The notes under the pieces were generated by a model, which worked only from the letters and a program-made list of their open reading frames with translations, did not search any database and was not told where the DNA came from. A stretch of 64,000 nucleotides of DNA from Phoronis australis (Eukaryota; Phoronida; Phoronidae): positions 481,883 to 545,882 of the forward strand of contig NMRA01000126.1 of the NCBI GenBank assembly GCA_002633005.1, written 5' to 3'. Each line of letters starts with the position of its first letter. Position 1 is the stretch's first letter. Both the position numbers and the translations under genes were made by a program. This document shows, piece by piece, positions 1-10,238 of the stretch.

Positions 1-156
1 CTGGATCATGTTTTGTGTCCCGTCGGAAGAAAATTTAAATTCGAAAACATCTTCTGAAAACGCACAAAAAAGTGTATTAGTAAAATCTACTGATTTTTAA
101 GTGGTTTTAAAAAACAATCGGTAAACTCACCGATTTTTGTCTCATTACTTTGATAC

Positions 157-435
157 GTGTCTCTTCCGATAAGTTAGTACCTAACGTGCAGACGAGCACT
201 CCAAATTGGAACGCTAAGTCCCGCGTGGTTGCGCTGCACGCGAAACAAGATGGCGGACGACCTTTGGAGCCTGACGACAATAGGTAACCGGACTATATTT
301 GTTCGAGTTGGATGGGACCTAAGGTGTTCCTCTATGCGCAAAAGGTATTTATAACAACGTGACTTTGATGGTTTAGTCGGTGCGAGGCATAATTCGCCGA
401 AAAGCTTCCGGCGTACAGAGCGCCTATAGCCTCTG
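157..435 (+). repeat. Upstream repeat segments B1 and A1
   Basis: Two segments, B1 (about 157-257) and A1 (about 319-435), recur downstream in reverse complement at about 1457-1556 and 1659-1756. Landmark words are GTTAGTACCTAAC and GCCGAAAAGCTTCCGGCG. The pair surrounds MRPS6 exon 1. The copies are diverged but clearly related, which points to a dispersed repeat or old mobile-element fragments. Confidence 0.6.
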
Positions 436-988
436 CATCGCCTCTGGTTCGGGCCAACAGAGGCGATGGTCATTGCCTAGCTAATGTCTAGCCAGGTCAC
501 CACCAGGTGATTAAAAGTTTCTCAAACTTAGCCGAGATAGGAGAGAATATAATTTACGTCGCGGGGTAAAAGTAAATATGTGTATTCTATTGTTGTTTTA
601 CGAATGGTTCATGTCCTTGCAGCTCGGTATGAGGAGCGTAAACACCAATAAATAACCATTTTTATCGAATAACCTACCGCCGCCGCCAGCTTGAAGGAAG
701 CCATGATGAACAGGAAATGCCCGGATGAAGGGCCTCTAAATTGAGAATTTTCAAAAGTAAAATTTTATTTTTAAATTTTGAAAACAAAGGATAGAAGCTG
801 GTCAAACGTTATTAAAATAAAATAATCAGGTGATTTTATGAGCATTTTGGAAAATTTAAAATTCTTGCTTTCCTTTGGTAAACATAAATAAATCTCTCAA
901 GTTATTATTTTCAACTCCCTTGTGTGGTTGCAAAATATTAAGATTAACATGCCGATGATGGCAACGTGAAGACTGCAACTTGTGTTGC

Positions 989-1036
989 ATGAAAACTTTA
1001 GATCATGCCTGCGTACGAGCTTGTAATGATATGTAG
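989..1036 (+). other. Possible upstream ORF overlapping the MRPS6 start
   Basis: An ATG at 989-991 opens a 15-codon frame that ends with TAG at 1034-1036. It is out of frame with MRPS6 and overlaps its first ten codons. It matters only if transcription starts upstream of 989. The ATG context is weak (T at -3) compared with the MRPS6 ATG (A at -3), so leaky scanning would be expected. Confidence 0.3.
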
Positions 1037-1049
1037 AAACCTTAAGCGG
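1005..1049 (+). CDS. MRPS6: MRPS6 exon 1 (start codon exon)
   Basis: Fifteen codons starting ATG CCT GCG TAC GAG and ending CGG, followed directly by the donor gtatgt. The reading frame is phase 0 at the junction and joins exon 2 to give ...LKR|PELSQ, which lines up with the conserved MPxYEL start and the R-P junction of the family. The start has an A at -3. The exon is too short to show up in a simple open-reading-frame scan. Confidence 0.9.
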
Positions 1050-2101
1050 GTATGTTATAAAATGTTGATGGATGTGAATTATGAATGTCCTGAGAATCTA
1101 CCTAAGTTAGCACCTGTAGATTGTAGAAAACCAGGGCAGAGGGTCACACATGGTCACTGACAGTGACAGTGTCACTGGTCTGATAGTGATGGTGATAAGT
1201 TAAGACTTGAGTAAGACAGTGTTCAGTGGCAGTGCTGACAGTCGTGGCTGTCTACTAGTACTCATGTATATTACAGACGAGTTACATGTCTACTAGTACT
1301 GACCGCTACTGCCATGGCACTGGCAATTACATCTATAAGTATGTACACTCTCATAAAATGTTACTAATCTCAAAATATCCTTGACCTTGACCTTGACTCC
1401 TTGCCAAGGTCCTTGGCCTGGGATACCTATCACCATCAGGCTCAGTCCAATGGTCATCCGCCATCTTCTTTCATGTGCAGCGCAGCCACGCGGGATTAGC
1501 GTTCCAATCTGGAGTGCTCATCTGCTTGTTAGGTACTAACCTCTTGGGAGAGACATGCATCTATTCTATTGCATTTGTTGAACGTTCTCGTGTGGGCTAC
1601 CTTTACTCATAAGCGTGGACAGACAGTGATCATCAGTGGAGCTCCTATAGGAGCTTCATACGCCGGAAGCTTTTCGGCAAATTATGCCTCACACTGACTT
1701 AAACATCAATGCCACATTGTTATAAATACCTTTTGTGCATAGAGGAACACCTTAGGAGGCCGTCGATGTATTTAATTCTTTCCAATTCGAAGAAATACTC
1801 CCATTATCAATTTTTTTCTTTGAGCAGTCCATCACTCATTTCCCGAAATCGTAAACTTGCCATTTCTAACACTGCATGCAGCAGATGGTATGACGTCATA
1901 TCCCCTGGTGTGCGCAGTGTAAAAATGTCGAGTTACTGATTTTGGGAACTGAACGAGGGACTGCTCGAAGAAAAAGCTTTACAGGAGTATTTGTTGGAGT
2001 TGGAAGGAATTTATTTCACTATATTGCATTGTCACATAACCCAGCATGACATAATTAAAAATAAGAGATCACGCAATAAAACGCAAATGCAATTTGGGTA
2101 T

Positions 2102-2132
<31 letters not shown>

Positions 2133-5100
2133 TTCATGGTTACTGAAGCCTGTTAAAGGTAAAAAAGTTCAAACAATATGACATTGGTTAATTTTTTAAA
2201 ACTGTATCGAGGTCTAATGATCAACTTCCGCCATCCATGTCTCGCAGGGTTTCAGTTCTGTTTTGGCTGGCAAAGTGTTGACAGGTATGTGTTGGGGCCA
2301 ATTTTTGCTTGGTTCACAGATCAGAAAACCAGTCAATTTTTTCATTGGTTTTTTGATGACAGCATGTGAACACATGATAAGCTAGGGCTTCATAGTATTT
2401 GTTGAGTTTCTCATTAATGTTAGTTGCAATGTCAGCACTAATTTCACCTATGCCGTTGGATACACACAATGTGTCTGCAACAAAGCTCATTAATTGACCT
2501 TTTGCAAGCTTCGCCCCCTTGCAAATTGTCGACAAACAAACTATAAGTTTTACCCGGCAACATGTTTTTCGGGTAAAATGGCGGCTTGGAAACGAAGGTG
2601 TGTCAAGAATGTTGCGTTCTGATTGGTCACTTAAGCCATCACTCTAATTCGTGGTGATAGGTAAATTCCGCCTTCTGGATACGTTCAGGCTATTTTTTCA
2701 GGCTGAGAAGTGATTACGTAGTTCTCCCATAACTCTCCATGTGGTTACTAGTTTACTCTATTGCTATTATTGTGTGTACAGGCCCAGAAAGCCTAATATT
2801 GACCCTATACTTTGGTTCCCCGCTTTCAGTTTCCAGCATAATGAAGTACTGCACGGTGCGCAGACTAGATGAACAAGAGAGAAAATGAGTTACGGGTTAC
2901 GGTTGACAGTAGTACAGTTTAGTTATGATACCAGTCTTGAAAAAGTCGATCATAGGTCACGGTTAATGTGAAGACAGTAGACTTCCAATGCTGTCACAAG
3001 GCAGTTCAGTTATGATGCCACTTTTGTCCTAAGTTGCTACTTATAGATTACCAATCAAAATTCTCACTTGGTCTCAATACAGGAATAATAACAGCAATAC
3101 CACCCCTGTCACCATGTTTTACAAGTGATACAGGCACACACAGCACTAAACCATGGGTCTAAACCTTGATGCAGCCATAACTACAAACCAAACTACAAGG
3201 TTCTGAAATGTCAAACACAATTTTCAGGCACACTTGCAAAATGATATCAATGTTATGTAAAAACACTAAATTTGTATGCGTTCCTTCTCTTACAACCATG
3301 GCTGAAAAAGAAAAGCATTACTAGTGTTTTGAACTGTGTGTTTTCACGGTATATAGAATTTGATGTAGAAACCAATTATTTGTACCAGATGTCCTGGTGA
3401 TGGGATTCCTCAACCAAATAATATCACCGTCACCTAAAAAAAATGTGTATTCTCCGTAGCCTGTATATTTAGCCAAATCTACATTGTAACTCTCGTCAAT
3501 AAAAGTTTTTTTATTTTTTGGGAGTAGAAAGCCTGTAGGATTTGATGTTTGCATGACTATATAGCAATCTGCTAATAACCAAGTCACATGACTATGTCTT
3601 CGTGAATTTTAGCAAAAAAGAAATGTAAATCCTTAAGAAAATAACGATATAAATAACATAAAATAACCAAATTTTGTTTGGTTTAAATGTTCCCAGTGAA
3701 ATCTCATAATCGCTGTTTTGGTTTTTTAAATTCCCATTTCATTTTATGCAACCTTTTATTTTTCATTAAAAATCATAATTCCCCATCTTTGATAGACCCT
3801 CATGCAATAGTGGAACATTTTAAAAACAACAGAACAATGCATAATGTATGGTGTCTGAAATTTTCATTTAAATTCGATCAGCCATTTGTGAGATATGATG
3901 CTCCAAACTTTGCCAAATTTTTTAAGGATAAACAGTCATAATGGCTGTTAGTTGTTTGTTTGTATTCCGCCATAATTTATACTAAGCATTTGTCTCTATT
4001 AGAACGATGGTTATTTTTGGATTTTTTTGTTTGTAGCCAGAACTATCGCAAGTAGTGAAAAGGGCGTGTCAAGCTGTCCTAGATCGTGAAGGACTGATCC
4101 AGTCGATTGTCAACCTCGGAGCTAGAACACTACCTTACAAGATGAAGAGTCATGACCAAGTTTTTAGCCAGGGCCAGTATGTGATTTATAAGTGTGTTAT
4201 TATTGAATCAGTTTTGCAGCAGTGTGGTGGCCATATGTAATCGTTGTTTCTTGGCATAACTGGGTATGCCTCATTCTGTAACACTGTACACTCTCATGTG
4301 TAAAGTATGGCGATATATTGGGAAGACATTTGGAGGTGCAATAAACCTTACGTGTCCAAAACAACAGGATTTAGATGACTTAAAATGATACTAAACCTGG
4401 ATTTTGGCTATTAACGTATATTTACTTTAATTTAACATTGATATCTTTAAAACAAAACACTGCTGTGTAGATTTTCGCCAATCCTTAATGTGTCGAGACA
4501 CAGAATCTATTTTGTGATACAGTGAGGACAGGGCCTTAACTGAGCAATACTTTTTCCAGGTAAAATCACCAAAACGTGATCTAGTATCCTTCTAACATTA
4601 AATTCTGGTCTTGTGCCTTACCCAGATTAAGAGTGATTTCTCAGCTTGTGAAGATTTGGCAGTTAGTCTATTAGAGCAGGCTTATAAGTTGTGGTCTCAG
4701 CGGATTAGTTACAGCTGAAGATATAGTATGGCCATCCAGGAATCCAGGCGTTTCATATTGATACAGCAACAATGTTTAATTCAAACAAAGGTTAATTATG
4801 CTATGGCATTACTTTGGAAGAGAAAATTTGCCTGTGCAAATTCGTATTTGATTACAGAACATGATTTTTAATGACTAAGTATTCATTGCTTTTAGTCAAG
4901 GTTATCAATTAAGCAAGCAGTTTTTTTGGTGTGCATGTGTGCTTGTGCGAGTTCATTGTGCTGAACTTCAAGCCTCTGTGTCTTCTAAACCACTTGGACG
5001 AGCTTTATAAATTTGGAAAAGCTGTATTCTTGTATCATGAAGGGGACGCTCCCACTAATTTTGAGATGAATGTGTCTTGTACTACCCCCCTCTGGTGGGA

Positions 5101-5918
5101 ATTTTCATTTTGTATGCCTGCCTAGTCACGATCTACCAATATGCATCAAAGAGGAAAGTAACCGTTTTAGATGTTGCGTTTAGAGTACGTACACTGGTTA
5201 TCATGGAAATACATTTTCCATATTAATTAGTGCTCCCCTACCATGTACTTACCATCCATGAAATAGTAGAAAGGCCCAGATATAAACAAACCAACTAAAG
5301 GTTGGTTTTGCTTTCATTGCTGTTGAGGAAACATAATGTTTCACTCTCTCTCTTGTTTGCTCAGTAGAAGTTAATGCAGAACTGAGATGTTGGTCCTTTG
5401 TCAGGCCATTGACATCACTTCCTATCGTTCCATGGGTTGTGCACACTCGCCCAAGGAAAAGTGATGAACATGGAAAAACGCATCTACAAGATAACCAGGG
5501 ATCTTCAATTTTATGAAAAATGACACCGGAAATGGTTTCTTTCCCCTTCAATTTAAGGCCCTGATGGAACTTAGCATGGGTATGACTGTGCATTGGTGAG
5601 ACACCTCACCTTAAAATTTTCTGGTGAATTCCAACTCTGCAGCACACTTTGTTGGCATTTTAATTTCATTGCTTTAAATTTTAAGTAGATATTTTCTTAT
5701 ATTTCAGCTATGTGATTGTAAACTTTGATAGTCCACCCAATAAAATACGAGACCTCAAAAGCCATCTTCGAAGGGACACTGACATTATTAAACCCAATGT
5801 GTTGCGGACAGAGGTGGAACAGCCGAGACCATGCGACACTGGCCCCTGTCTATGGGGAATACTGCCGGATGATGTGAACAGGCAGTTGAAGAACTCGGCT
5901 GTATTCAAAAAGGTATAG
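1005..5918 (+). CDS. MRPS6: Mitochondrial ribosomal protein S6 (bS6m), three-exon gene
   Basis: Spliced CDS join(1005..1049, 4037..4176, 5708..5918) encodes 131 residues, close to the about 125 of human MRPS6. It is a nuclear-encoded component of the mitochondrial small ribosomal subunit; bacterial S6 has a ferredoxin-like fold and pairs with S18. The start MPAYELVMICRNLKR (residues 1-15) matches the family N-terminus (M-P-x-Y-E-L). The stretch NLGARTLPYKMKSH (41-54) matches the conserved NLGxRxLPYxxxxH block, and YVIVNFDSPP (63-72) matches the following strand. Phases fit exactly: exon 1 ends in phase 0, exon 2 in phase 2 (CA plus C gives His62). All introns are GT-AG. The C-terminus (about 95-131) diverges from vertebrates. 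No targeting presequence is seen, as is usual for this protein. It is convergent with PRDM1. Identity rests on recalled family sequence, not on a search. Confidence 0.93.
1457..1756 (-). repeat. Reverse-complement copies of segments B and A
   Basis: B2 (1457-1556) and A2 (1659-1756) are reverse complements of B1 and A1. Their order is B2 then A2, which is not what a simple inverted duplication would give (A2 then B2). The segment between them differs from that between B1 and A1. Confidence 0.6.
2098..2134. repeat. (TTTA)n microsatellite
   Basis: About nine uninterrupted copies of the tetranucleotide TTTA/ATTT in MRPS6 intron 1. Confidence 0.95.
4037..4176 (+). CDS. MRPS6: MRPS6 exon 2
   Basis: A pyrimidine-rich acceptor ending ttgtag precedes CCA GAA CTA. 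The exon encodes residues 16-61 plus two bases of codon 62 and stops at donor gtatgt inside GGCCAGTATGTG. It holds the most conserved part of the protein, including REGLIQSIVNLGARTLPY. Reading on past the donor gives a short non-conserved tail, so the splice is needed. Confidence 0.92.
4177..5707 (+). other. MRPS6 intron 2
   Basis: 1531-bp GT-AG intron between the phase-2 junction codons of MRPS6. A 114-codon open frame on the - strand (5249-5593) has no recognisable domain and is most likely fortuitous. I see no repeats or RNA genes here. Confidence 0.8.
5708..5918 (+). CDS. MRPS6: MRPS6 exon 3 (terminal coding exon)
   Basis: Acceptor atatttcag at 5707. The first base completes His62, then TAT GTG ATT GTA AAC TTT reads YVIVNFDSPPNKIRDLKSHL. 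The frame closes at TAG 5916-5918 after ...AVFKKV. The conserved block RRDTDIIKPNVLR corresponds to the RDIDVIRGNIVK region of vertebrate MRPS6. A further donor (gtatag) overlaps the stop codon, so an additional exon cannot be fully excluded, but the total length already fits the family. Confidence 0.9.
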
Positions 5919-6904
5919 ACATGACCATGTGCTTGTATTCTGGGGATACGCATCTGTGTGGCTCTGAACATTATGATGGAGTTACGAGTTGCATTCAAGT
6001 TTTGGAAATTAACACCCAGGTAATTTGGAAGGATGTGTCGTGTTGGAAGTTGTGTTGGTTTGGCGTTCTGTTCTGAATACCATGTCTTGGGATACCTGTC
6101 GTTTTGGCTCATGTTCAGTTCGGTTATCTGCTGTGGGTAGATTTTTAAAAGCATTGGAAATATGCTTTTGGTGTTGTCTTCATGCAAACTTCATTGACTC
6201 TATGAGATACTATGGCTTATCCATAGTTGCGTTGAAAAATCAAATTATGAACAGTAGGATTCAACCTATGTTTGCATCCCTAGTTGAAAATCTCAGATAA
6301 TGCGAGGAACTACCATGGTCCAGATTTAGGAGTACGATACCTGTTGTATCTAGCTTTGCCAGCAGTTTTCATTTTGCTCACCAGATGGTGCTGGGAGTCT
6401 TGCATATTATGTTCATATTACTAAACAAATGACTCAGAATATTCATTACTGTTGTGCACTGCTGTGATTAATCATGTACTTCTATAATGAATTTTTATAA
6501 GTCCGTGAATTAACTAGCTATCAGACTTTTTCAACAATGACACTTGTGGAAGACCTGGGACCTGTTTCTCTATTGGCTTTTATCTTTCAACTTTAAGCAA
6601 AAGTCAGAAATCTAACTATCGATTGCCAATTGTTAATTTTGTTCTTTTGTGTTTGTCGAAATATTTCATCTTCTATCTAGTCAAACAGACTACGGATTTC
6701 TGTCTTTTGACTTTGAGTTGTTCTCTTGTTTCCTGACTTACAGCCTGATCGTTTTTCGTAGATTGAATTTTAGCCAATAGACTCAAGGAGAGCGAGAAAA
6801 AGGCCTCAGGTGATAAAGTGTGTTGTAGACTACGGTGTGTCACGCTACACAAGTCATTTTATGTCATTTTACTTGTAAATTGATGAATTGGAAATCAGAA
6901 TAAA
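5919..6904 (+). other. Probable MRPS6 3' UTR with poly(A) signal at 6899-6904
   Basis: The first good AATAAA hexamer downstream of the stop that precedes a T/GT-rich stretch is at 6899-6904. That would give a 3' UTR of about 1 kb. There is no transcript evidence, so the true cleavage site is uncertain. Confidence 0.4.
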
Positions 6905-7017
6905 CAAAAAAATGTTACCTAATGTGAAGTTTATTGTCCAATTTGTTAATTATACGTTGAAGAAAATGTTACAGAAAATGTGTGACTTGGTGCATGACCT
7001 TTACAATTAGCCATTTT

Positions 7018-8560
7018 TATGTGCCCACATATAAATATGTGGGCACATATTGCCATCATCTCTGTCTCCTAAACCCCTCACAGGATCTTGATGAAATTTG
7101 GTAGATGTGTTCCTATGATGCTGACGATGGATGACGACAAATTTCGGACCTATCCGACTGCAGGTGTTCCCCCCAAGTGGCAATTTTAGTTTTTTTACGC
7201 TTTCCTCTGTATCTTCGGAGGTCCTCTTCATAAAATTTGGCAGTTAGGCATCTATTAGAGAGATGACGCTATCCTCCTCTTTTCGGATGGATTCGAGGTA
7301 TTTTACCTAGTGACCATTTTTACTGTTTTCGAGTCTTTTGGCCCTTCTGTCAACCAACCACCCTAAGGATGATTGTGAAAATTGGCGTATATCTCGAGGT
7401 ACCTAAACTACACGATCAACGGACTCATAAACACGGGCACAGACGCATGAGCACGACTCACAGACTTGCAAACACCGTCCACTGATTCACAAACACGGGA
7501 ACGGACTCACAAAACACGATCCACGCACCCAAATACATGGGACACGGACTCATATTCACGAGGAAACACGGTTAACGGATCGCCAAACACGGGTCACGGA
7601 CTAATCGGCTTCCTGGGTCAGCTGACATCTTCATTTTGTCCGTAAACCGTGTTTGGCGGTCTGTTTACCGTGTTTCCTCGTGAATATGAGTCCGTGTCCC
7701 GTGTATTTGGGTGCGTGGATCGTGTTTTGTGAGTCAGTTCCCGTGTTTGGGAGTCGGTGGACCGTGTTTGCAGGTTCGTGCCAGTGTTTATGAGTCCGTT
7801 GACCGTGTAGTTTAGGTACCTTGTATCTTCCTACTGTGAAGAAGACGGCTAACAATAATTTTCCGATGACTTCAAATACTGTGGCGCCTCCTAGTGGCAG
7901 TTTTGTTTGTTTTTGCTCCCATGGCTGTATCTCCTCAATGCTCTACAGGATCTTTATTAAATTTGAGCAAGTGTATTTATATGAAGTTGGCAACAGACGT
8001 CGACGACTTTCTTCAGACGATTTCGACAAACACTGTGCCCCCTATTGCATTTTAATTTTTTTGGATTCTTATGAAATTTGGTAAATAGTTTTCTGTTGAA
8101 ACAATGACATGTTCTTGTTTTCAGATGGATTTGACGTATTTTGTGCCATCTGGTGGCCATTTTTCTGTTTTGTAGTCTGTTTTTGCGTCTGCCCCACTAT
8201 CAGCCATATCACTCTAAGTATGATTGTGAAAATTGGCATATATGGTCTTTTTGTGAAGAGGATGGTTGATGATGATTTTCCGATGACTTTGACTACTGTG
8301 CCGCCTCCTAGTGGCAGTTATGTTTTTTGCATCCATAGCCCCCTAGTGGCAATTTCGTTTTTTTTTTTCGTTTTCCTCTGTTTCTCTAAAATTCCTTGAT
8401 GGATTTTGGATATTTGGTAAATAGCTTTATATTAAAGAACCGATGATAAGTTCCCATTTTTGGCTGGATTTGACTTATTTTGCACCATCTAGTGGCCATT
8501 TCTGTGATACAGATAAACACCCCTAGAAGCACACCATTTGCAGTGTCTTCTTGGGCGTAT
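7018..8560 (+). mobile_element. Hairpin-headed repeat family, copy 1 (with internal tandem subunits)
   Basis: Starts with a perfect 14-bp hairpin (TATGTGCCCACATA, 7018-7031 and 7036-7049, 4-nt loop), then TTGCCATCATCTCTGTCTC. About three diverged tandem subunits follow (near 7030-7380, 7830-8250 and 8250-8510), each with the words CCTAGTGGCAGTTTTGT, GGATTTGACGTATTTTG and GTGGCCATTT. Related copies lie at about 8889-9240 and 47419-48140. No protein is encoded. A non-autonomous element is likely, but I cannot name the class. Confidence 0.6.
7397..7821. mobile_element. Foldback element (425 bp) nested in the 7.0-8.6 kb repeat
   Basis: The ends AGGTACCTAAACTACACG (7397 onward) and its reverse complement (ending 7821) begin two long arms, roughly 7397-7610 and 7640-7821, that are imperfect reverse complements. 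The arms are built from a short minisatellite-like unit around CGGACTCAYAAACACGGG. The element interrupts the surrounding repeat family, so it inserted later. There is no coding potential. Confidence 0.75.
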
Positions 8561-8888
8561 TTCAACGCTTCGCGTTGCTCTTGTGTAAGACACAAGCTGC
8601 CGTGGTTAAAGTTCCCAATTGACCACCACCCCTAATGTCACTTGTTGGCTGTTTGGTTAGGCCAAAGAGAGCATGCTTGGTTCAGGTCTGCACCTGCATC
8701 ATTTTTGCAGCTTCTGTTAAATACTCATATCAGGTGAATTTTGTGAAAAAAAGGAAAAGGTTGGATTGTTATAAAAAGAAAAAGCGTTGACACACCACTT
8801 TGGCTGATATGAACTGAAATTTTGTTTTTAAAAAATTAAACAATTAAAGAATTTCAAAACAATCATAGATCAAAACAGAATGTGCTTT

Positions 8889-9240
8889 TTATGCACCATA
8901 TATTTATAGGTGGGTGCATTATGCTGTCATCCCTGTTTAGTGTTCGTCCAGTGGCTGCTGCTGTATCTTCAAAACCCCTTGGATGGGTGTTATCAAAATT
9001 TTTCGGACATGTGTCTTTAATGGATAGGATTGCGTGAGCAAATTTTCGGATGTATCTAACTACCTATGTGAAGTTTCGTTATCAGTGCTTGATTTGGCAA
9101 TCTGCAGGTCGCCAATGCAACCTCAGATTGTGTTTGGCTACCTGGGAAAAATTCAAGGTCACCACGAGGTCACCACTGCGAGTATTAAAGTCAGATAATA
9201 ATCTAAATTCGTCCCAAAGTTTGGTGTTGACTTCCAAACT
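8889..9240 (+). mobile_element. Hairpin-headed repeat family, copy 2 (degenerate)
   Basis: Begins with an imperfect hairpin of the TATGCACC / GGTGGGTGCAT type, followed by ATGCTGTCATCCCTG and CTGTATCTTCAAAACCCCTTGGATGG, parallel to the heads of the copies at 7018 and 47419. It is shorter and more diverged; its end is approximate. Confidence 0.5.
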
Positions 9241-10232
9241 TTAACTTACTAATAGTTTTCTTAGATTTATTACCTTTTTATTCACAATTGTTCTGGGCAT
9301 GTCATGAATTCAGCACATTTGCCACCACATTTAAGTAACAACAGGAAGTAAACAGACACAAGTTGGAATTGTTCGACAAAAACGGGTATGATCGGCAAAG
9401 TTCGCGCCATCAGCCCATGCGGTCGTCTGCGTCGCATACCTGTACAACATCCGTGGTCAAGAGAAATAATTGAGTTAGGCATGAACGTACGTAGCTGTAC
9501 GGCGGATATTAGAGAAGCACAAAACACTGTATGCCGTTAGAACCATATAGCGTTTTTTCTTTTGGTCAACAAAAATTCACGTGAAATAGGGAACCTCAGT
9601 ATTTATCAGCTGCGAAGATTTTCAGTTTTTGGCGACCAGGGATTTTTGCCAGACCGCCAAATGCGACATGATGTTTAGCTAAGCATCCAGTAATGATTAT
9701 GAAGATAGGCATGTGTATGTCTTCTAGGAGGTGCATGGTTGGTGATGACTGCTGATAATAATCATGGTGAAGGGTGGCAGGTGTATTCCTATTGAGGAGA
9801 GCATTGCTCACTTGCTTTGCCCACCCTACAGGCTGTTTTAAGTTTACTGGCTTTGCTCCCTCTATTGAAAATGTTCAGAATAATGATCCTCGTATCTGCA
9901 CTATACGCTATGTACACTCTGGGTGCATATCAACACTGTGTTGCTCCTGTTTGGCTGTACAGTTAACATTCAATATGACAGGTCATGTTCCACTTTTTTC
10001 AGTATTCTCTTTCAAGTCTATTGATTTACATCTAGACATAGAATCGTTTGTTTTTCAAATTTGCATGTTATGGACTGAAGAAAGGATGGAATAACAACTA
10101 ATATAAAGGCATTGATTACTACCATTCTGCAACTTAAAGAGATGGTAGTCCGCAGAAGTTTGTTAAATCTGAGTTGAAAATGTAGTCAACCAAAAGTGTA
10201 AACTAAAGGAAACCATTTAAAGTGTTTAAACA
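9241..10232. other. Intergenic spacer between convergent MRPS6 and PRDM1
   Basis: No gene or recognisable repeat is seen. Open frames on both strands (for example 9282-9527 - and 9774-10094 +) are short and have no family resemblance. Confidence 0.5.
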
Positions 10233-10238
10233 TTTATT
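10233..10238 (-). terminator. Candidate PRDM1 poly(A) signal
   Basis: AATAAA on the - strand (TTTATT on +), about 1.3 kb downstream of the PRDM1 stop codon and followed by T/G-rich sequence. An ATTAAA variant near 10983-10988 would give a shorter 3' UTR. Selection is by inspection only. Confidence 0.35.

Larger units (their letters stand above)
1050..4036 (+). other. MRPS6 intron 1
   Basis: 2987-bp GT-AG intron. It holds a CACTG/CAGTG-rich patch (about 1145-1330), a nuclear-receptor-like tandem (1379-1400), inverted copies of two upstream segments (1457-1756), a TTTA microsatellite (2098-2134) and a small hairpin (2548-2578). A 73-codon open frame on the - strand at 2314-2535 resembles nothing I recognise. 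Nothing else in it is supported as a gene. Confidence 0.8.

Noticed and set aside
5249-5593. 114-codon open frame antisense in MRPS6 intron 2
   Set aside because: No recognisable domain, no splice or promoter support; such lengths occur by chance in a 64-kb window.
5708-6187. 159-codon open frame on the - strand overlapping MRPS6 exon 3
   Set aside because: It is the antisense shadow of the real MRPS6 exon and its flank.
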